Below, one piece after another: positions 51,730-63,383 of a DNA stretch of 64,000 nt. The position numbers and the translations under genes are program-made. The first letter of the stretch is position 1, and every line of letters begins with the position of its first letter. Origin of the DNA: Blakeslea trispora. Taxonomy: Eukaryota; Mucoromycota; Mucoromycetes; Mucorales; Choanephoraceae. The notes beneath the pieces are model-generated. The model was given only the letters and a program-made list of their open reading frames with translations. It ran no database searches and had not been told where the DNA came from. The stretch covers positions 241,945 to 305,944 of the forward strand of contig JAIWNE010000032.1 of NCBI GenBank assembly GCA_025331445.1, in the 5' to 3' direction.

Positions 51730-53486
51730 TAAACAATAACGCAAAAATATAATAATTTAAGAAAAAAAAAGAGAGAGAGAAAAGCAGAAAGAAAAACAGC
51801 TGTTCGTAAGAAAAGAAAGGTGTCTCATTCTAATAATACAGAGTGCCATGATGTTTAAATAGGATTGAGTTCTTTGTATGGCATGAGTATATCTTGACAA
51901 TTTTACGTCAGCAAAAATAAAAAAGAAATCCTTAAGCATACTACGAATCATGAGGTGTGCTCCTTACTACTAAAAACAAGAAAAGAAAGGGATATCGACT
52001 GTTTCTTTATTACTCGATTGCAATCTATACAATCCCTATACTGAGTTGAGGAAGCTCATAGATCAAACAACCAAGCCAAATTCAAGGAAAGCCCTTTTCT
52101 TTTTTCTAGATGATTCAGAATTTCCCTTTTAGCTAATCAAATACAGCTGTCAGTTTCAAATAAGGAGGGACAGAGAAGGATTTTGAAAGAGAACAAAAAT
52201 CAGGAACATAAAAAAAAAAGTTTTTGACAGCAATACTTAATTTCAGATCATCTCAGATCCTTTTTTTTTATTACTATTATTCTCTTTTTGTTCTCATTGA
52301 AATTTATTAAGGAAGGAAAACGGTTACTGGTGATGTAGTGTAGAGTGACGACTACATGTTTGTATTATAACCTTATACTGTAAACTTGAGCCGCTTGTAT
52401 AAAGAAACGCTTCTTTAAAACAGAGATGATTGCATTTAAAAGTATGTGGCAAAGATACAAAGAGAAACCACCCACTGTGGTCGAATAGCCTACTTGGACA
52501 TTCTATTGAAGTAAATCTATCGGTTGGGAATACACATAGGCTGAAGCAATGGCATTTTACTTTATATCCCACAAATAGAAGATACATTATACTTGAGGCA
52601 ATAATAAGTCAAATGAGTTGTAGTGAGGAAACAACCATCAAGAAAACAAAAGCTATTTTGGACTGAAACAAAATAATGCAATCTTAGTTGCTTTCTTATA
52701 TTGAGCAAAGGAAAATACAAACAAGATGAAGATGAATTTTGTATTATGATTCTTCTAAACTATTCTGCTAATTTCATTTTAAATTGTTGACTCCTTCTTT
52801 CTAAAGGGAAGAAAAAAGAGGGGGAGAGAGAGAGCAAAGTAAGGTTTTTTTTTTCTCTATGAACGTCTACAGTATCGATTGGCTTGATCATTAATCTCAT
52901 TTCGCATTTTAAACCAGGAGACAATCTGAGTGATTGAAAACCTTTAATTGTTAAACTCTTTGAAGTTTATATGCAATTTGCTGTTTATTTGGTTTGCTTC
53001 TTTTTTTTTTTTTTTAACAATGTGGACATCTTTTTGAGCTATCTTTCTCTGTTTCTTTTTTTTAAGTTAAATGTTATCCGGAATTGCAAAAAGAAAAGAC
53101 AGTATAGGACGTTTTGAAATTCTTTCATCTTGCTATTGAATTCTACCTTACAAGGTCAACTGTTGGAAAAAAATAATAGCAGCTAACTCTAATTCAATTG
53201 TTTTGTCAACGAATGATCCTAGTAGACACCAATGAACTAAGATAGCTACTCTTTTTTTTTTTTTTTAACAAAGCCCTCAAGTTGATATAGCTTTATCATT
53301 AGTTTCATTCAAGAAAAATAACATGCACAAAAAGGAAAAGTGCAAGCTCCAAATTTATACCAGTTCCAAACACGATGACATTGTTTATTTTTCTTCTCAT
53401 CAAATGAAGGAGAGTGTGTGCTTTTTTGTATTATTATCGATCAGAAAGAGACAGTCTCCTACTTTCTTAAAGGCATAAAATAGAAA
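51730..53486. other. 1.75-kb gene-poor region
   Basis: No confident gene. An open frame at 52430-52666 (plus) encodes 78 residues without introns or a known motif. The rest is AT-rich with poly(T) runs. Confidence 0.5.
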
Positions 53487-53957
53487 CTAATTTTGTTTGG
53501 GCCGTGTTTTTGATTCCAAGGGAGGGGGTGAAGGCATGTTCAGGTCTTTTTTGATTTCCTCGATCATAGTCGAGTTGGTGGGACACCAGAAACAATCAGG
53601 TAATTTATAATGACAGATATCATCCAGATAGTATTCGGCCCATCGAATACCAATATCACAAGCTGAGCTGTTACCATTACGGGTGTTTTTGCCACTGAAA
53701 AAAGAGACCGAGTTAGGATCAAGGGTGTATGACCAAGGGTAGTTGATAGGATCAGCCTTCTTGACGATTTTGCCTTGAATATGAGGGTCTTTGGTAGTTC
53801 TACCATAAACCAGATCTCTAGCATGAGCAATTAGCTTAGGATCGCATAGCTTGACCACCATGGTAACGGCATTAGTTTGCATTCGAAAAGCAACTTCTTC
53901 AGCATGCATGGTGCAAAGCAAGGTAGCAAAGAAAACCCAAAAAATAGATTTGAACAT
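53487..53957 (-). CDS. Secreted small BP74-domain protein
   Basis: An intronless 156-residue ORF. A signal peptide (SIFWVFFATLLCTMHAEEV) precedes FRMQTNAVTMVVKLCDPKLI, AHARDLVYGRTTKDPHIQGK, YPWSYTLDPNSVSFF and a C-terminal cysteine-rich part (CDIGIRWAEYYLDDICHYKL, FWCPTNS). This order matches the BP74/calmodulin-binding-protein N-terminal domain known from slime moulds and bacteria (DPxxIxxAR, H-x-x-G-x-I-V, W-S-[YF]-x-LDP, WCP). Function of the domain is poorly understood. A proline-rich end follows. The family call is from memory of the motif pattern. Confidence 0.7.
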   Translation of the reverse strand: MFKSIFWVFFATLLCTMHAEEVAFRMQTNAVTMVVKLCDPKLIAHARDLVYGRTTKDPHIQGKIVKKADPINYPWSYTLDPNSVSFFSGKNTRNGNSSACDIGIRWAEYYLDDICHYKLPDCFWCPTNSTMIEEIKKDLNMPSPPPLESKTRPKQN

Positions 53958-54848
53958 AAGAAATAGACTTTTTCAAAAAGAGAGAAAAACGAAAATATCA
54001 TTGTGTTTGAAACCATAGAACAAGCTATTTAAACGGATGGTGGAGGGGGGGGGGAAGAGAATCAGTTGTGAAGCATCATCAAGCTTCAAGACTGATTTAA
54101 TCACAATGGTCATTCGGGCAAGACTCAGGAAAAGAAAGCTTTGAGATGACTTGTCTTTCTTTGGAGAAAAGAAAGTGATTTAGACAAAATGAATCAGATA
54201 AGAACTGATTTGTTTCATTGGAGTTTGTTACCTGAAAAGAACTGGTAGAGGGGAGCTTGGCTTGAATCAAGTCATGATAAGGGGGGATGAGTTTGAAGAG
54301 TTATTTTTCTAAGAAAGAAAAAAGGTATCAAGTTGTTGTCTAGTTACAGATATAACAATAGTTGCTTTTTTATCCAAGAATGTTCATATTCTCGTGAAAT
54401 ACACTCTTATGTTATGTACTCTTATATCAAACAAGCCCCTTAATGGAGCGACTTACTCTAATTTATTTTGGTTCTATCTGTTTGTTACTTGGAGCTGGAC
54501 AACATCATTCTAGTCAAAAATTAGGCCTAATCGATAACACAAATCAAAGAATCTTGAGGGAAAAAATGAAATACCAAGTTCAATCAACTGAAATTAGACC
54601 ATCCACTTGTCTGGTTTCCATTTTTTGATTTCATCGTTTCCCAAATAACACACTCATGTTGTCTCAAATCGAATTTAAAAATCCGTCATTGATGTCATCA
54701 ATCTTTCATGACGTTTTTATTTCCCCCCTCATTTGGTACTACGAATGGTACTCGAGCAGAATATGTGTGTGTGTGTGTGTGTTTGTGTGTGTTCAAACGG
54801 TGAGTGAAATTAATTGTTGCTGGTTCAAACTTTTTTTTTGTACTTACA
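53958..54848. other. Divergent intergenic region
   Basis: About 890 bases with a GT-rich run near 54763-54790 just upstream of NDUFS4. No gene recognised. Confidence 0.45.
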
Positions 54849-55558
54849 ATGTCCTCCCCACTCATCAACAGAACAGCATTGCTCTGTCGTTCTACATTGA
54901 ACAGACCTGCTACATCAAGCGCTTTGCGTTTCTCTTCCACTCAAACCAAGGATGTTCAACATTTAGAAAACCAACCTGTCCTTAGTGTCGAAAACCTCTC
55001 TGGTGCTCCAGGTAAGAAGAAGGAATGACGATAGACTTGTCAAAAGAGAGAGACTAATCGATCTTACCAGAGGATTTGTTGGAACGTACTGTTCGTATCT
55101 TTAAGCCTTCTCGTTCAGCTTCTCAACAAGGAAAGAACGGTACTAGACTCTGGCGTATTGACTTTGACATCTTGGAAGATGGTAACCGTTGGGAAAACCC
55201 TCTTATGGGTTGGGCTTCCAGGTAAAGAAATCTTATAATTAAAAAAAAAAAGGTACATGTTTGCTTATTCCTCGGTTTAGTTCTGACTATCAACAAGCCT
55301 TGACTATGAAATTCATTTCTAAAGAAGATGCTATTCGATTCGCTGAAAAGCAAGGTAAAAGAAAAAAAAAGAGAGAGAGAGGGAGGGAATGGATGAAAAA
55401 AATAGGGGGAGAGCATCCACTGACTCGTCTTCTTTTTTTTTTGTTTAGGCTGGCACTACTATGTTCAAGAGCCCAAGGCTACCAAATTTGTTAAGAAGGC
55501 TTATGCTGATAACTACTTGTATTCAGCTAACAAGTTGAGAATGTTCAAGACCAAATAA
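54849..55558 (+). CDS. NDUFS4: Complex I 18-kDa subunit NDUFS4
   Basis: Four exons. The N-terminus (MSSPLINRTALLCRSTLNRP, then RFSSTQTKD) is a mitochondrial presequence. The mature part has RTVRIFKPSRSASQQG, TRLWRIDFDILEDGNRWENP, LMGWASS, then DYQQALTMKFISKEDAIRFA and GWHYYVQEPK, the full ETC_C1_NDUFA4-type signature of the AQDQ subunit. It stabilises the NADH-binding module of complex I. Exon 1 ends at the GCTCCAG/GTAAGA junction near 55014. Convergent with Lon, 80 bases between stops. Confidence 0.95.
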
Positions 55559-55638
55559 ATGTTTGCTTTGTGTATGTGTGTATTTGTGTGGAATAAAAAA
55601 GAGAGAAGAGAAATACGTTTTATATATCTTTTTTTTTT

Positions 55639-58462
55639 CTACAAATGACTTTCCAACAAACGATGATTTGAATAATCAAAAGCAGATTCCAACACTTGCC
55701 AGATTGTATTGGCATAACAAATCTCAATTTCATGACACACAACTTGAGGTAGATCATTGTCAACATCTCTCTTGTTTTTGATGGGCAAAATGACTTTTCG
55801 AATACCGGCTCGATGGGCCGAAATGACCTTTTCTTTGATACCGCCTACAGGTAATAGCTGACCTCTCAGAGAGATTTCGCCTGTCATGGCAGTCGTCGTT
55901 GGAATACATCGGTTTGAATACAAAGAAACCAATGCACAGACTAAAGTGATACCTGCACTTGGTCCATCTTTGGGTATAGATCCGGAAGGGAAATGGATAT
56001 GAATATCATCTTGTTCCACTAATTTTTCCTTTTGGTGTGTGGTTAATTGAAGCACGTACGCATTTGATTTAACCCAAGAGAGAGCAAGTTTAGCTGATTC
56101 TTGAATCACATGACCCAAAGAACCTGTCAGCTCAAGTCGACCTTCCCCAGGCATTCTTGTGGCTTCCACAAACAGAATACCACCTTGGCCACTACCTGAA
56201 TAGGCTAAGCCTGTCACCACGCCTGGTTGAGATTGGCGTTCAAAGACTTCTTTCTCAAATCGAATAGACTAGTATCATCATTAGGCATTGGATCCATTCA
56301 CCTTTTTTTTTAAAGAAAATACACTTACACCTAAAATGGCAGTAAGATGATGCGTTTGAATGATTGGATCATATTCTGCTTCACGTGCTTGTTCTCTGAG
56401 CTCTGCTAGCTCAACACATTTGTATCGAATGACAGAGGCAACCATACGCTCCAACTGTCTTACACCTGCTTCACGGGTATACTGTTCAATCAGGCTGATG
56501 ATAGCCTCTGTCTCTGTCCATTTGACTTGATCCAGGCTTAGTCCATGAACTACCATCTGTTTGGGTATCAAATGCGTTTTGGCAATATGAAGCTTTTCTT
56601 GAACTGTATAGCCTTGTAGTTCAATGACTTCCATACGATCCAGAAGAGGTTCAGGGATGGTGTCTAATGAATTGGCTGTGGCCAAAAAGAGTACATGCGA
56701 CAGATCAAAGCCAACATTGAGATAATGATCTGCAAAGTTATTGTTCTGCTCAGGATCCAACACTTCTAATAAAGCAGCAGCAGGATCACCATGGTGTGTG
56801 CCATGCGCGAGTTTATCGATTTCGTCAAGTAGAAACAAGGGGTTATTGACTTTACATTGACGAAGTCCTTGAACAATCAAACCTGGCATGGCACCAACAT
56901 ACGTACGACGATGGCCTCTATTCAAAAAAAAAAATTAGGATACACCTTTTCTTTTCATTCTTTAAACTTTTCTATACCTAATATCTGCTTCATCTTTTAC
57001 ACCACCTAAAGAGATTCGATGGAATTGACGAGACATACATTGAGCAATAGACCTTCCTAAAGACGTTTTACCTACACCAGGCTAAAAAAAAAGTATATAT
57101 ATACAGTTTTTTAAGCATTTCCTCTTCTCTTCTTTTGGTATTGTTAAAGCAAAAAGAAACTTACAGGTCCAACAAGACAGACAATAGGTGCTTTCAAGTC
57201 ATCCTTGATTTTAATGACAGATAGGTATTCCATAATACGTTTCTTGACCTGAATTAAACCAAAATGATCTTCATCCAATTGCTTTTTCGCTCTTTGAAGA
57301 TGAATAGTAGAGGTAGGTGTGCTGATACTCCAGGGCAGTTCAGACAGCCATTCAAGGTAGTTTCGGGAGACAGCCCATTCCGAAGAAGCAGGTTGTAGTT
57401 TCTTGATCCGTTGAAGTTCACGTTGTGCTACTGCAATAGCATCATTGGGTAATTTAGCATGAACAAGCCTTTGATGTAGTTCGGTTAATTCATCTTCTTC
57501 ATTCGTTTGAGCTGGTTTGATCCCATGAGGAACATGGATGGTTTCACTCTGAATGGCCTCTAACTGATAAAATCAATTCAGCAAATAAACATGAATACTT
57601 TTCTCTTTTTTTTTCCTTTTTTTTTTACCTGTTGTCTCAAATAGAATTCACGTTGACGTCTACTTAATCGTCCATCCACACCTAAACCTAAATTATCAGA
57701 GATCTGCAAGACATGAAGTTGTCGAGTAAGATAAAGACACGCTTTTTCGAGCCGTTGATTTAAATCAAAATTTGAAAGCATCTCCCACCGTTCCTCAAAA
57801 GTTGTTTCAATCAAACAGACAAGCAGATCTGCCAAACGAGAGACTTGCATTGTCTGAATGGCCTTACTCAAGGGATTCAATAGGCTCTCTGGTAAACTGA
57901 GTCCCTTCATCTTGGTCACAAATACTTGGCTAAGCTCTTTCAATTGTACCTCTGTCGTGGACACACCTGCTTCCTTGGTAGGGTAGGTGGCATGCACTGT
58001 CCAATAACCTGGAAAAGGCATGGTGGGTGTGTTTTGAGTTACACCATCCACCTTGAATCGTTGAACGCCTTCTACATAGACACCAAATAGATCTGTACCC
58101 GATCTTTGAACACGAACAATGCGTGCTAGACAGCCATAGGGCAATAAACGATGTGTATCTTCCAGAGAGACAAGGGCATGTGGCATTGGTTTGGATATGA
58201 CTGAAGGTGTCATAGGCACTTGTGGTGCTTGTGTACTGGGTGCCTCTTCCTTTGTATTATAGGTGCTTTTGGTGGGCTGTTTTGGTCTGAGTGGGATACA
58301 GGCCACATAAATGTCTTGTCGTATGGTCTTGTTTTGTTGACGAAAATAGAGTTTTGTGAGTTCAACTGCTTGTTTACCGTGAATCAAAAGACGCAAGACG
58401 ACAGAGGGTAATAAGATTTTATTTTCGAGAGGCACGATAATGAGTTTATCTGGATAAGACAT
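55639..58462 (-). CDS. LONP2: Peroxisomal Lon protease (LONP2 type)
   Basis: Five exons. The N-terminal LAN domain starts [20 protein letters not shown] and includes [20 protein letters not shown] and [20 protein letters not shown]. The AAA module has [20 protein letters not shown] (Walker A, joined to GP across an intron), [19 protein letters not shown] and [14 protein letters not shown] (Walker B). The protease domain contains [12 protein letters not shown] (catalytic serine) and [20 protein letters not shown] (catalytic lysine). The C-terminus is ESHL, a PTS1-like SHL tripeptide, and no mitochondrial presequence is present, so peroxisomal matrix quality control is the likely site. Confidence 0.94.
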
Positions 58463-59188
58463 GATGCAAATGAATAAAGAAAAAAAAAAGAGAGAGAGAA
58501 AAAGAAGCAGATGACTTTTTTTTTTTTATAATGTTGCATACATGTAAATGCGTTTTTTTTTCTCACTTGAATCCATGTGAAATAGCCACGACTTGAAGTT
58601 AAAGTTTCCAATGTTATTTCGTTAAAGAAGGGGGGAAATGGCGTATATCAAAAGTAAAATAAAAATGACTCCAACGAATGAAAAGAACCCTCAAGTTAGA
58701 GTGATGGAGAGTCAATGACTATTGAAGACACTCTTATAGTCTTTTCTTTTCTTTTAAGCTAATTGTTTAAAGAGCACAAGTTTCCCAAGAGAAGAAAAAA
58801 AGAAAATGCAGCCAAATACGAGTGTAACGTTGTATCAGCAAAAGTGTGTTTCGGAGCATCTCTAATTTTTAAAACGTCAAATAGTGGACTTTAAATCACA
58901 ATCATTGTCTGTGCTTTTCTTTTCTTAAAAAAAAAGGAAGAAAGAAAAAAAGGGGAATAGGAATAAAGAGAAAAAACTAATATATTCATAGAAATGAAGT
59001 GTTTCTAATAACTAGAGATACAGTATTATTCCGAACGTACATTTCTTTTTTTACACTTATTGCTAAACATAATTCATGAAGAATGCTTTGTTATTTTTTT
59101 TTTTATTGAAAATAATAGTATCTCATGGCTTTCTCTCTCTCTTTTTAATCTGTTTTCTTTCTTTATTCTAACCATCTGCCTTTCTTGA
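58463..59188. other. Divergent intergenic region
   Basis: About 730 AT-rich bases between Lon and the SSI-like gene. Pyrimidine-rich sequence at 59120-59185 directly precedes the latter. Confidence 0.5.
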
Positions 59189-59554
59189 ATGATGCGACCT
59201 TCTCTCATGATAGGATGGATGTGTATTGCTCTAGTCACTGCCAAGCATCCTCAACCCAGAGTTTCCCTCAAGATTAATCTTTCAGGCCACCTACCTACAC
59301 CTCAAACTTACTCATTGACCTGCGAACCTGTGGGAGGAGACCATCCAGATCCAAGCAAGGCATGCGATGCATTGAATGTCATTGGTGGGGATTTAGATAC
59401 ATTTCACAACTTGCCATTCCCTTGTCGCGACACAACTTTACCTGCTGTTCAAGTCTCTGTCACAGGAACCTATTACGAAACACCCATTCGATTCAACAAG
59501 ATACACCCTAATTACAAATGTGCCCGTGCTGTGATGAATGGCTTCTATCCATAG
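59189..59554 (+). CDS. Secreted subtilisin-inhibitor-like (SSI) protein
   Basis: An intronless 121-residue ORF. Signal peptide MMRPSLMIGWMCIALVTAKH. The mature part carries LTCEPVGGDHPDPSKACDAL, then GGDLDTF and VQVSVTGTYYETPIRFNK, matching the subtilisin inhibitor-like fold (L-x-C-x-P-x-GG-x-H-P-x-P-x-x-AC-x-x-L). Four cysteines plus one near the end (YKCARAV) fit two disulfides. The family is best known from Streptomyces, where it inhibits serine proteases. The usual reactive-loop sequence is altered (PFPCRDTTLPA), so target specificity is unclear. Convergent with dolichol kinase. Confidence 0.8.
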   Translation: MMRPSLMIGWMCIALVTAKHPQPRVSLKINLSGHLPTPQTYSLTCEPVGGDHPDPSKACDALNVIGGDLDTFHNLPFPCRDTTLPAVQVSVTGTYYETPIRFNKIHPNYKCARAVMNGFYP

Positions 59555-59624
59555 ATTTTTTTTTAATTTATATAAATTTTGTAACAATGAAAGAGAGAGA
59601 GAAAATGACTTTTATATATATATT

Positions 59625-62104
59625 TTATACGGAATTTTGCAACATGATTAGGGCATACATATAGAGTGGTATCACAATATTATCATTTTGAGATGAAAAT
59701 GCTTCTAACAGACCTAATGTAAGAGAGAGGGTTAGTTTGCTTGATTTATTGCTTTTCTAAAAAAAAACATGACTATCATTACCTGTCAAGGCAACAATCA
59801 AGCAATAACCCAACCATTCACCTCGGCCAGCCGAAGCAACAAATCGAGCAGCATCGTCAATACCCAACAAAGCAGCACTATACACAATCACCCAAGAACT
59901 AGACCAGACAGCAAGAACAAAGGCCAATGTACCTTCTACTGTCTTTTTTGTACCAGGCCAACAATACTGACCAAATCTTTTGCCTACAATAGAAGCAGCA
60001 GCATCACCAAATCCAAGTGATAAAATACCAGATAAACTAGCCAATACATTGGTACTATTCTTTGTATGTTAGATTGTCTCTAGTGGTCCATCTATGACTA
60101 TACCTTCCGAGCCAAACAGGACTAGCACAGCCAAGCAAAAGATAAATATGACTTAGGATGACAGGACCTAAATCTCGGTTGTCTATGAATTCAGTCAAAA
60201 AGACATGAAGACTTTTTCCCCATGGCCAAACAGCAAAATATCGCAAGTATTCCAAATAGATGAAAGCAGAAAGTGCTACACCAAAAGCCAATTGAAGAAA
60301 AGGCAACTACAAGGAATGGGTGGGGGGTGATCAGTCACCTTTTCAATATACAAAACAATCTATTTACTTCAAACAAGACACCAGGCACAAACATGATGAC
60401 AGCCAAAGCATGAAATAACTTTCGCTTCTTGTTTAAAGCAATCGTCAATCCTTTGCCTTCTACTGTTGATGTACAAAAGGGTGGTGGGTCTTGTGAATTA
60501 GGCTGAGGTACAAAATCCAACACAAGCACCCATACCACAATAGTCGTCACTACAGTCAAGGACCAATAAAGGCATAGAAACATACGAGAAGGTGACATAT
60601 AAAGAAAATCCAAGGTCCTGTTATTCATTAGTTTTCAACACTTTTTTCTTTGTCTTCTTTGTCAACAATTTTACCACATAAATGGATTTTCACCCGTAAT
60701 CGTTTGGCAGATGGGCGCAATGATGAAAAAGACAATGATGGCTGTCAGACCATAAAAGGAAAGGGCAACCCAAGCCTTTTTGTTCTGAAGAAATTGATTG
60801 GATGATCGCCAATAAGGTCTCTGTGCCAGTCGTCTCGATTGACGTAAAAGAGGATAAGTTATGACACCAATAAAGAACATACCAACCACAAGGGCGTGAA
60901 TGAGAACAGTACTACAGGGGAGTTCAATGGACATCATATAGAATGCCATTAAATCCGGATAATACTAAACACAATAGATGAGTACATTCAATAGTGATAA
61001 AAAAAAAGAATCAAAATCTTACATGGGCACAAATGTGTTCAGCAGCGCCATGAACTACAATAGCACTTGCTTGTGAGATAATGCACATTTCACCCAATGT
61101 AAAGCACTTCTTTAGAGTGACTACGCAGATATAAAGAAACCATTGAAACATGGTCATGGAGATCACTGTCACAAGCGTAGGTGTTTGTGACAAAGTAGGC
61201 ACAAGAGGGGAATAACTCAAGAGTGTTGTCAGCAGACCAGCCACACAGATACTAGACACAAACAAACCGCGCTTACGAATAATACGCTTCAAAGGATGAA
61301 GGTATTCATTCACAAAGACCAACATTAGCATCACCATACTCATAAACAAGACCAATTCAAGCCGAGCACTCAAATAAGCTTAACAAAAGGACATCTTAGC
61401 TCCCTTTTCTTTTCTGCATATAACAAACAAACATTTACCTAATTGAGCCATATCCATTGATTTCCTCGATGCGTCTATTAATTTAGCAGCAGCTACCATA
61501 GGCAATAACACGACACCACATAATAATCCATCATCTGCATTGGCTCTTTTTTTTTATGGTATTAAAAGGAGGGAACTATTCATTCTTTTTTCTTTTTTTC
61601 TTTTTTTACCTAAATGAAGTCTTATTGGCACCAAAGATACGATTGACGGATTCTAGTTGAGTATGTAACACTTTGGACTGCTTGTCACCATCATAGACCT
61701 TCAAGTCTGCCTCATCGGACGAACTCGACTCATGCTTCATCTCCTTTCGCTTGGAAGAATAACGTACAGAACCTATGCCTATCCATAAGGTCAACAACCA
61801 ACCTATTTAAAGAGAGTGTCAGTGACTTGTCTTGTTTCTCTCTCTCTCTCTCTTTCGTAATTCTTTTTTTTTTACCTGCAATTACCTGATTGTCCAATGT
61901 ATAGAGCAATTGATAAAATATCCAAAGAAATGACACAATCCATAGAATAGACTCTACAGGTGCCATCTTGATCTTTGCTTCAAATAGACGACTTGTCTTT
62001 ACTGTTGTCTCTTGGTTTGTTCTTTTTCGCTGAATGACTTCATAAATAGGGTCTTGTTCAACAGACGATGAAGAAGCAAATCCTTCATCGGCATCCATGG
62101 GCAT
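59625..62104 (-). CDS. SEC59: Dolichol kinase
   Basis: Nine or ten exons encode a very hydrophobic protein with over ten membrane helices. The conserved C-terminal half is clear: LNKKRKLFHALAVIMFVPG, DLGPVILSHIYLLLGCASPV, then LGFGDAAASIVGKRFGQYCW, TKKTVEGTLAFVLAVW and LLEAFSSQNDNIVIPLYMYA. This is the CTP-binding/catalytic region of dolichol kinase, the ER enzyme that makes dolichyl phosphate for N-glycosylation, O-mannosylation and GPI anchors. The N-terminal 120 residues are polar and poorly conserved (SSSVEQDPIYEVIQRKR). Start ATG could be 62104 or 62098. Intron borders are approximate. Confidence 0.9.
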
Positions 62105-62151
62105 AAATTAGAGTGTATATAAAAAAAAAAGAGGAAGCGAAATTTATTTAT

Positions 62152-63383
62152 TTATTCTTCCAATAAAGATTCAGCCAAATAATGTTCTTGTAAGGGTTCA
62201 ATCACATGCAAAAGACTTTCGCCTGCCATGACAGGCTCTAATTCATACAGCGTTAAATTGATACGGTGATCTGTGACTCGGTTTTGAGGATAATTGTAGG
62301 TTCGAATCTTCTCAGACCGATCGCCTGAACCAATCTGGGCATTACGCGAATCACGTCTCTCTGTCTGTCGCTTCAGACGTTCTTGTTCGTAAATCTTGGC
62401 TCTCAAGACTTTGAGGGCCTTGAGTTTGTTCTTGTGTTGCGATCGCTCGTCTTGCATGGCCACCACTAGACCGGTAGGGATATGGGTCATACGGACAGCA
62501 CTGTCGGTTGTATTGACATGTTGACCACCTGCACCTGAGGCACGATAGACATCGATCTTGAGATCGCTTTCTTTGATCTGAACATCCACTTCCGTAGGCT
62601 GTGGCAAGATGGCCACGGTCACGGTGGATGTATGAATTCTGCCTTGTGCTTCTGTAGCAGGCACACGCTGTACTCTATGGACACCTGATTCATATTTCAG
62701 TAAACCAAACACATTACGACCTCCAATATTGACTGTAATATCCTTGAATCCCTTCCCGCCTGACTCGTCTGATTTAGACAGTACTTCCCATTTCCAACGT
62801 TGTAGCTGAGCAAATCTTTCATACATACGAGCCATATCTGCTGAAAAGATAGAGGCTTCATCGCCACCGGCACCTGCTCTGATTTCTAAAATGGCACTGG
62901 CATCGTCAGCTTCATCTTTGGGCGCTAGTTCAGTCACTAGATCCTTCTCTAGTTGATAGATACGATCCATGATATCAGTGAATTCCTCCTTGGCCATTTC
63001 CACCATATCATCGCTTGTTGTGTTGGATAAGAGTTCTTGAAGTTCAGAAAGATCGCAACGATGCTTTAGCCAATCTTCAAATAACGTTTTGGGTTGTGTT
63101 AGCTGAGCAAGTTCTTTAGAGGCCTGTGTTAGTTCGGTTGGGTTTAGGTTGTTGTCATTCAGTTGCGACAGAAGAGTGTCATGACGAGCAGACAATAGCT
63201 TCAGTTTGTTTTCTAGAGGTGGAGTTATTCGACTGGACGGTAATGGGAAAGGTGTGGCTAATAGACAAGCATTAGTTTGCAAGCTGGATGGAATGAAAGA
63301 GAAAGAGGGAGGGAGAGAGGATTGATGCTAGGCTAACCTCTGGTTGAATACCGAGAAATTTGACAAAAGACTCGCTTCAACAT
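62152..63383 (-). CDS. MRF1: Mitochondrial peptide chain release factor 1
   Basis: Two exons (63383-63352 and 63283-62152) give 387 residues. Exon 1 supplies the ATG and a presequence (MLKRVFCQISR); without it the long exon has no suitable ATG. Domain order: coiled N-terminal region, LEIRAGAGGDEASIFSADMA, then GVHRVQRVPATEAQGRIHTS, where PAT is the anticodon-like tripeptide of RF1-type factors reading UAA/UAG. The hydrolysis motif is GAGGQHVNTTDSAVR. The C-terminus ends DHRINLTLYELEP and LAESLLEE. It terminates mitochondrial translation. The proposed donor (CG/GTATTC) is the only one keeping frame. Confidence 0.93.

Noticed and set aside
52324..52666. Overlapping 78- and 87-codon frames on opposite strands
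   Set aside because: No recognised domain, no intron evidence, mutual overlap; the plus frame (WHFTLYPTNRRYIILEAI) could be a fragment but I cannot support a gene.
53831..54985. Open frames near the GT run before NDUFS4
   Set aside because: Shadows in the promoter region; NDUFS4 exon 1 explains the coding signal from 54849.
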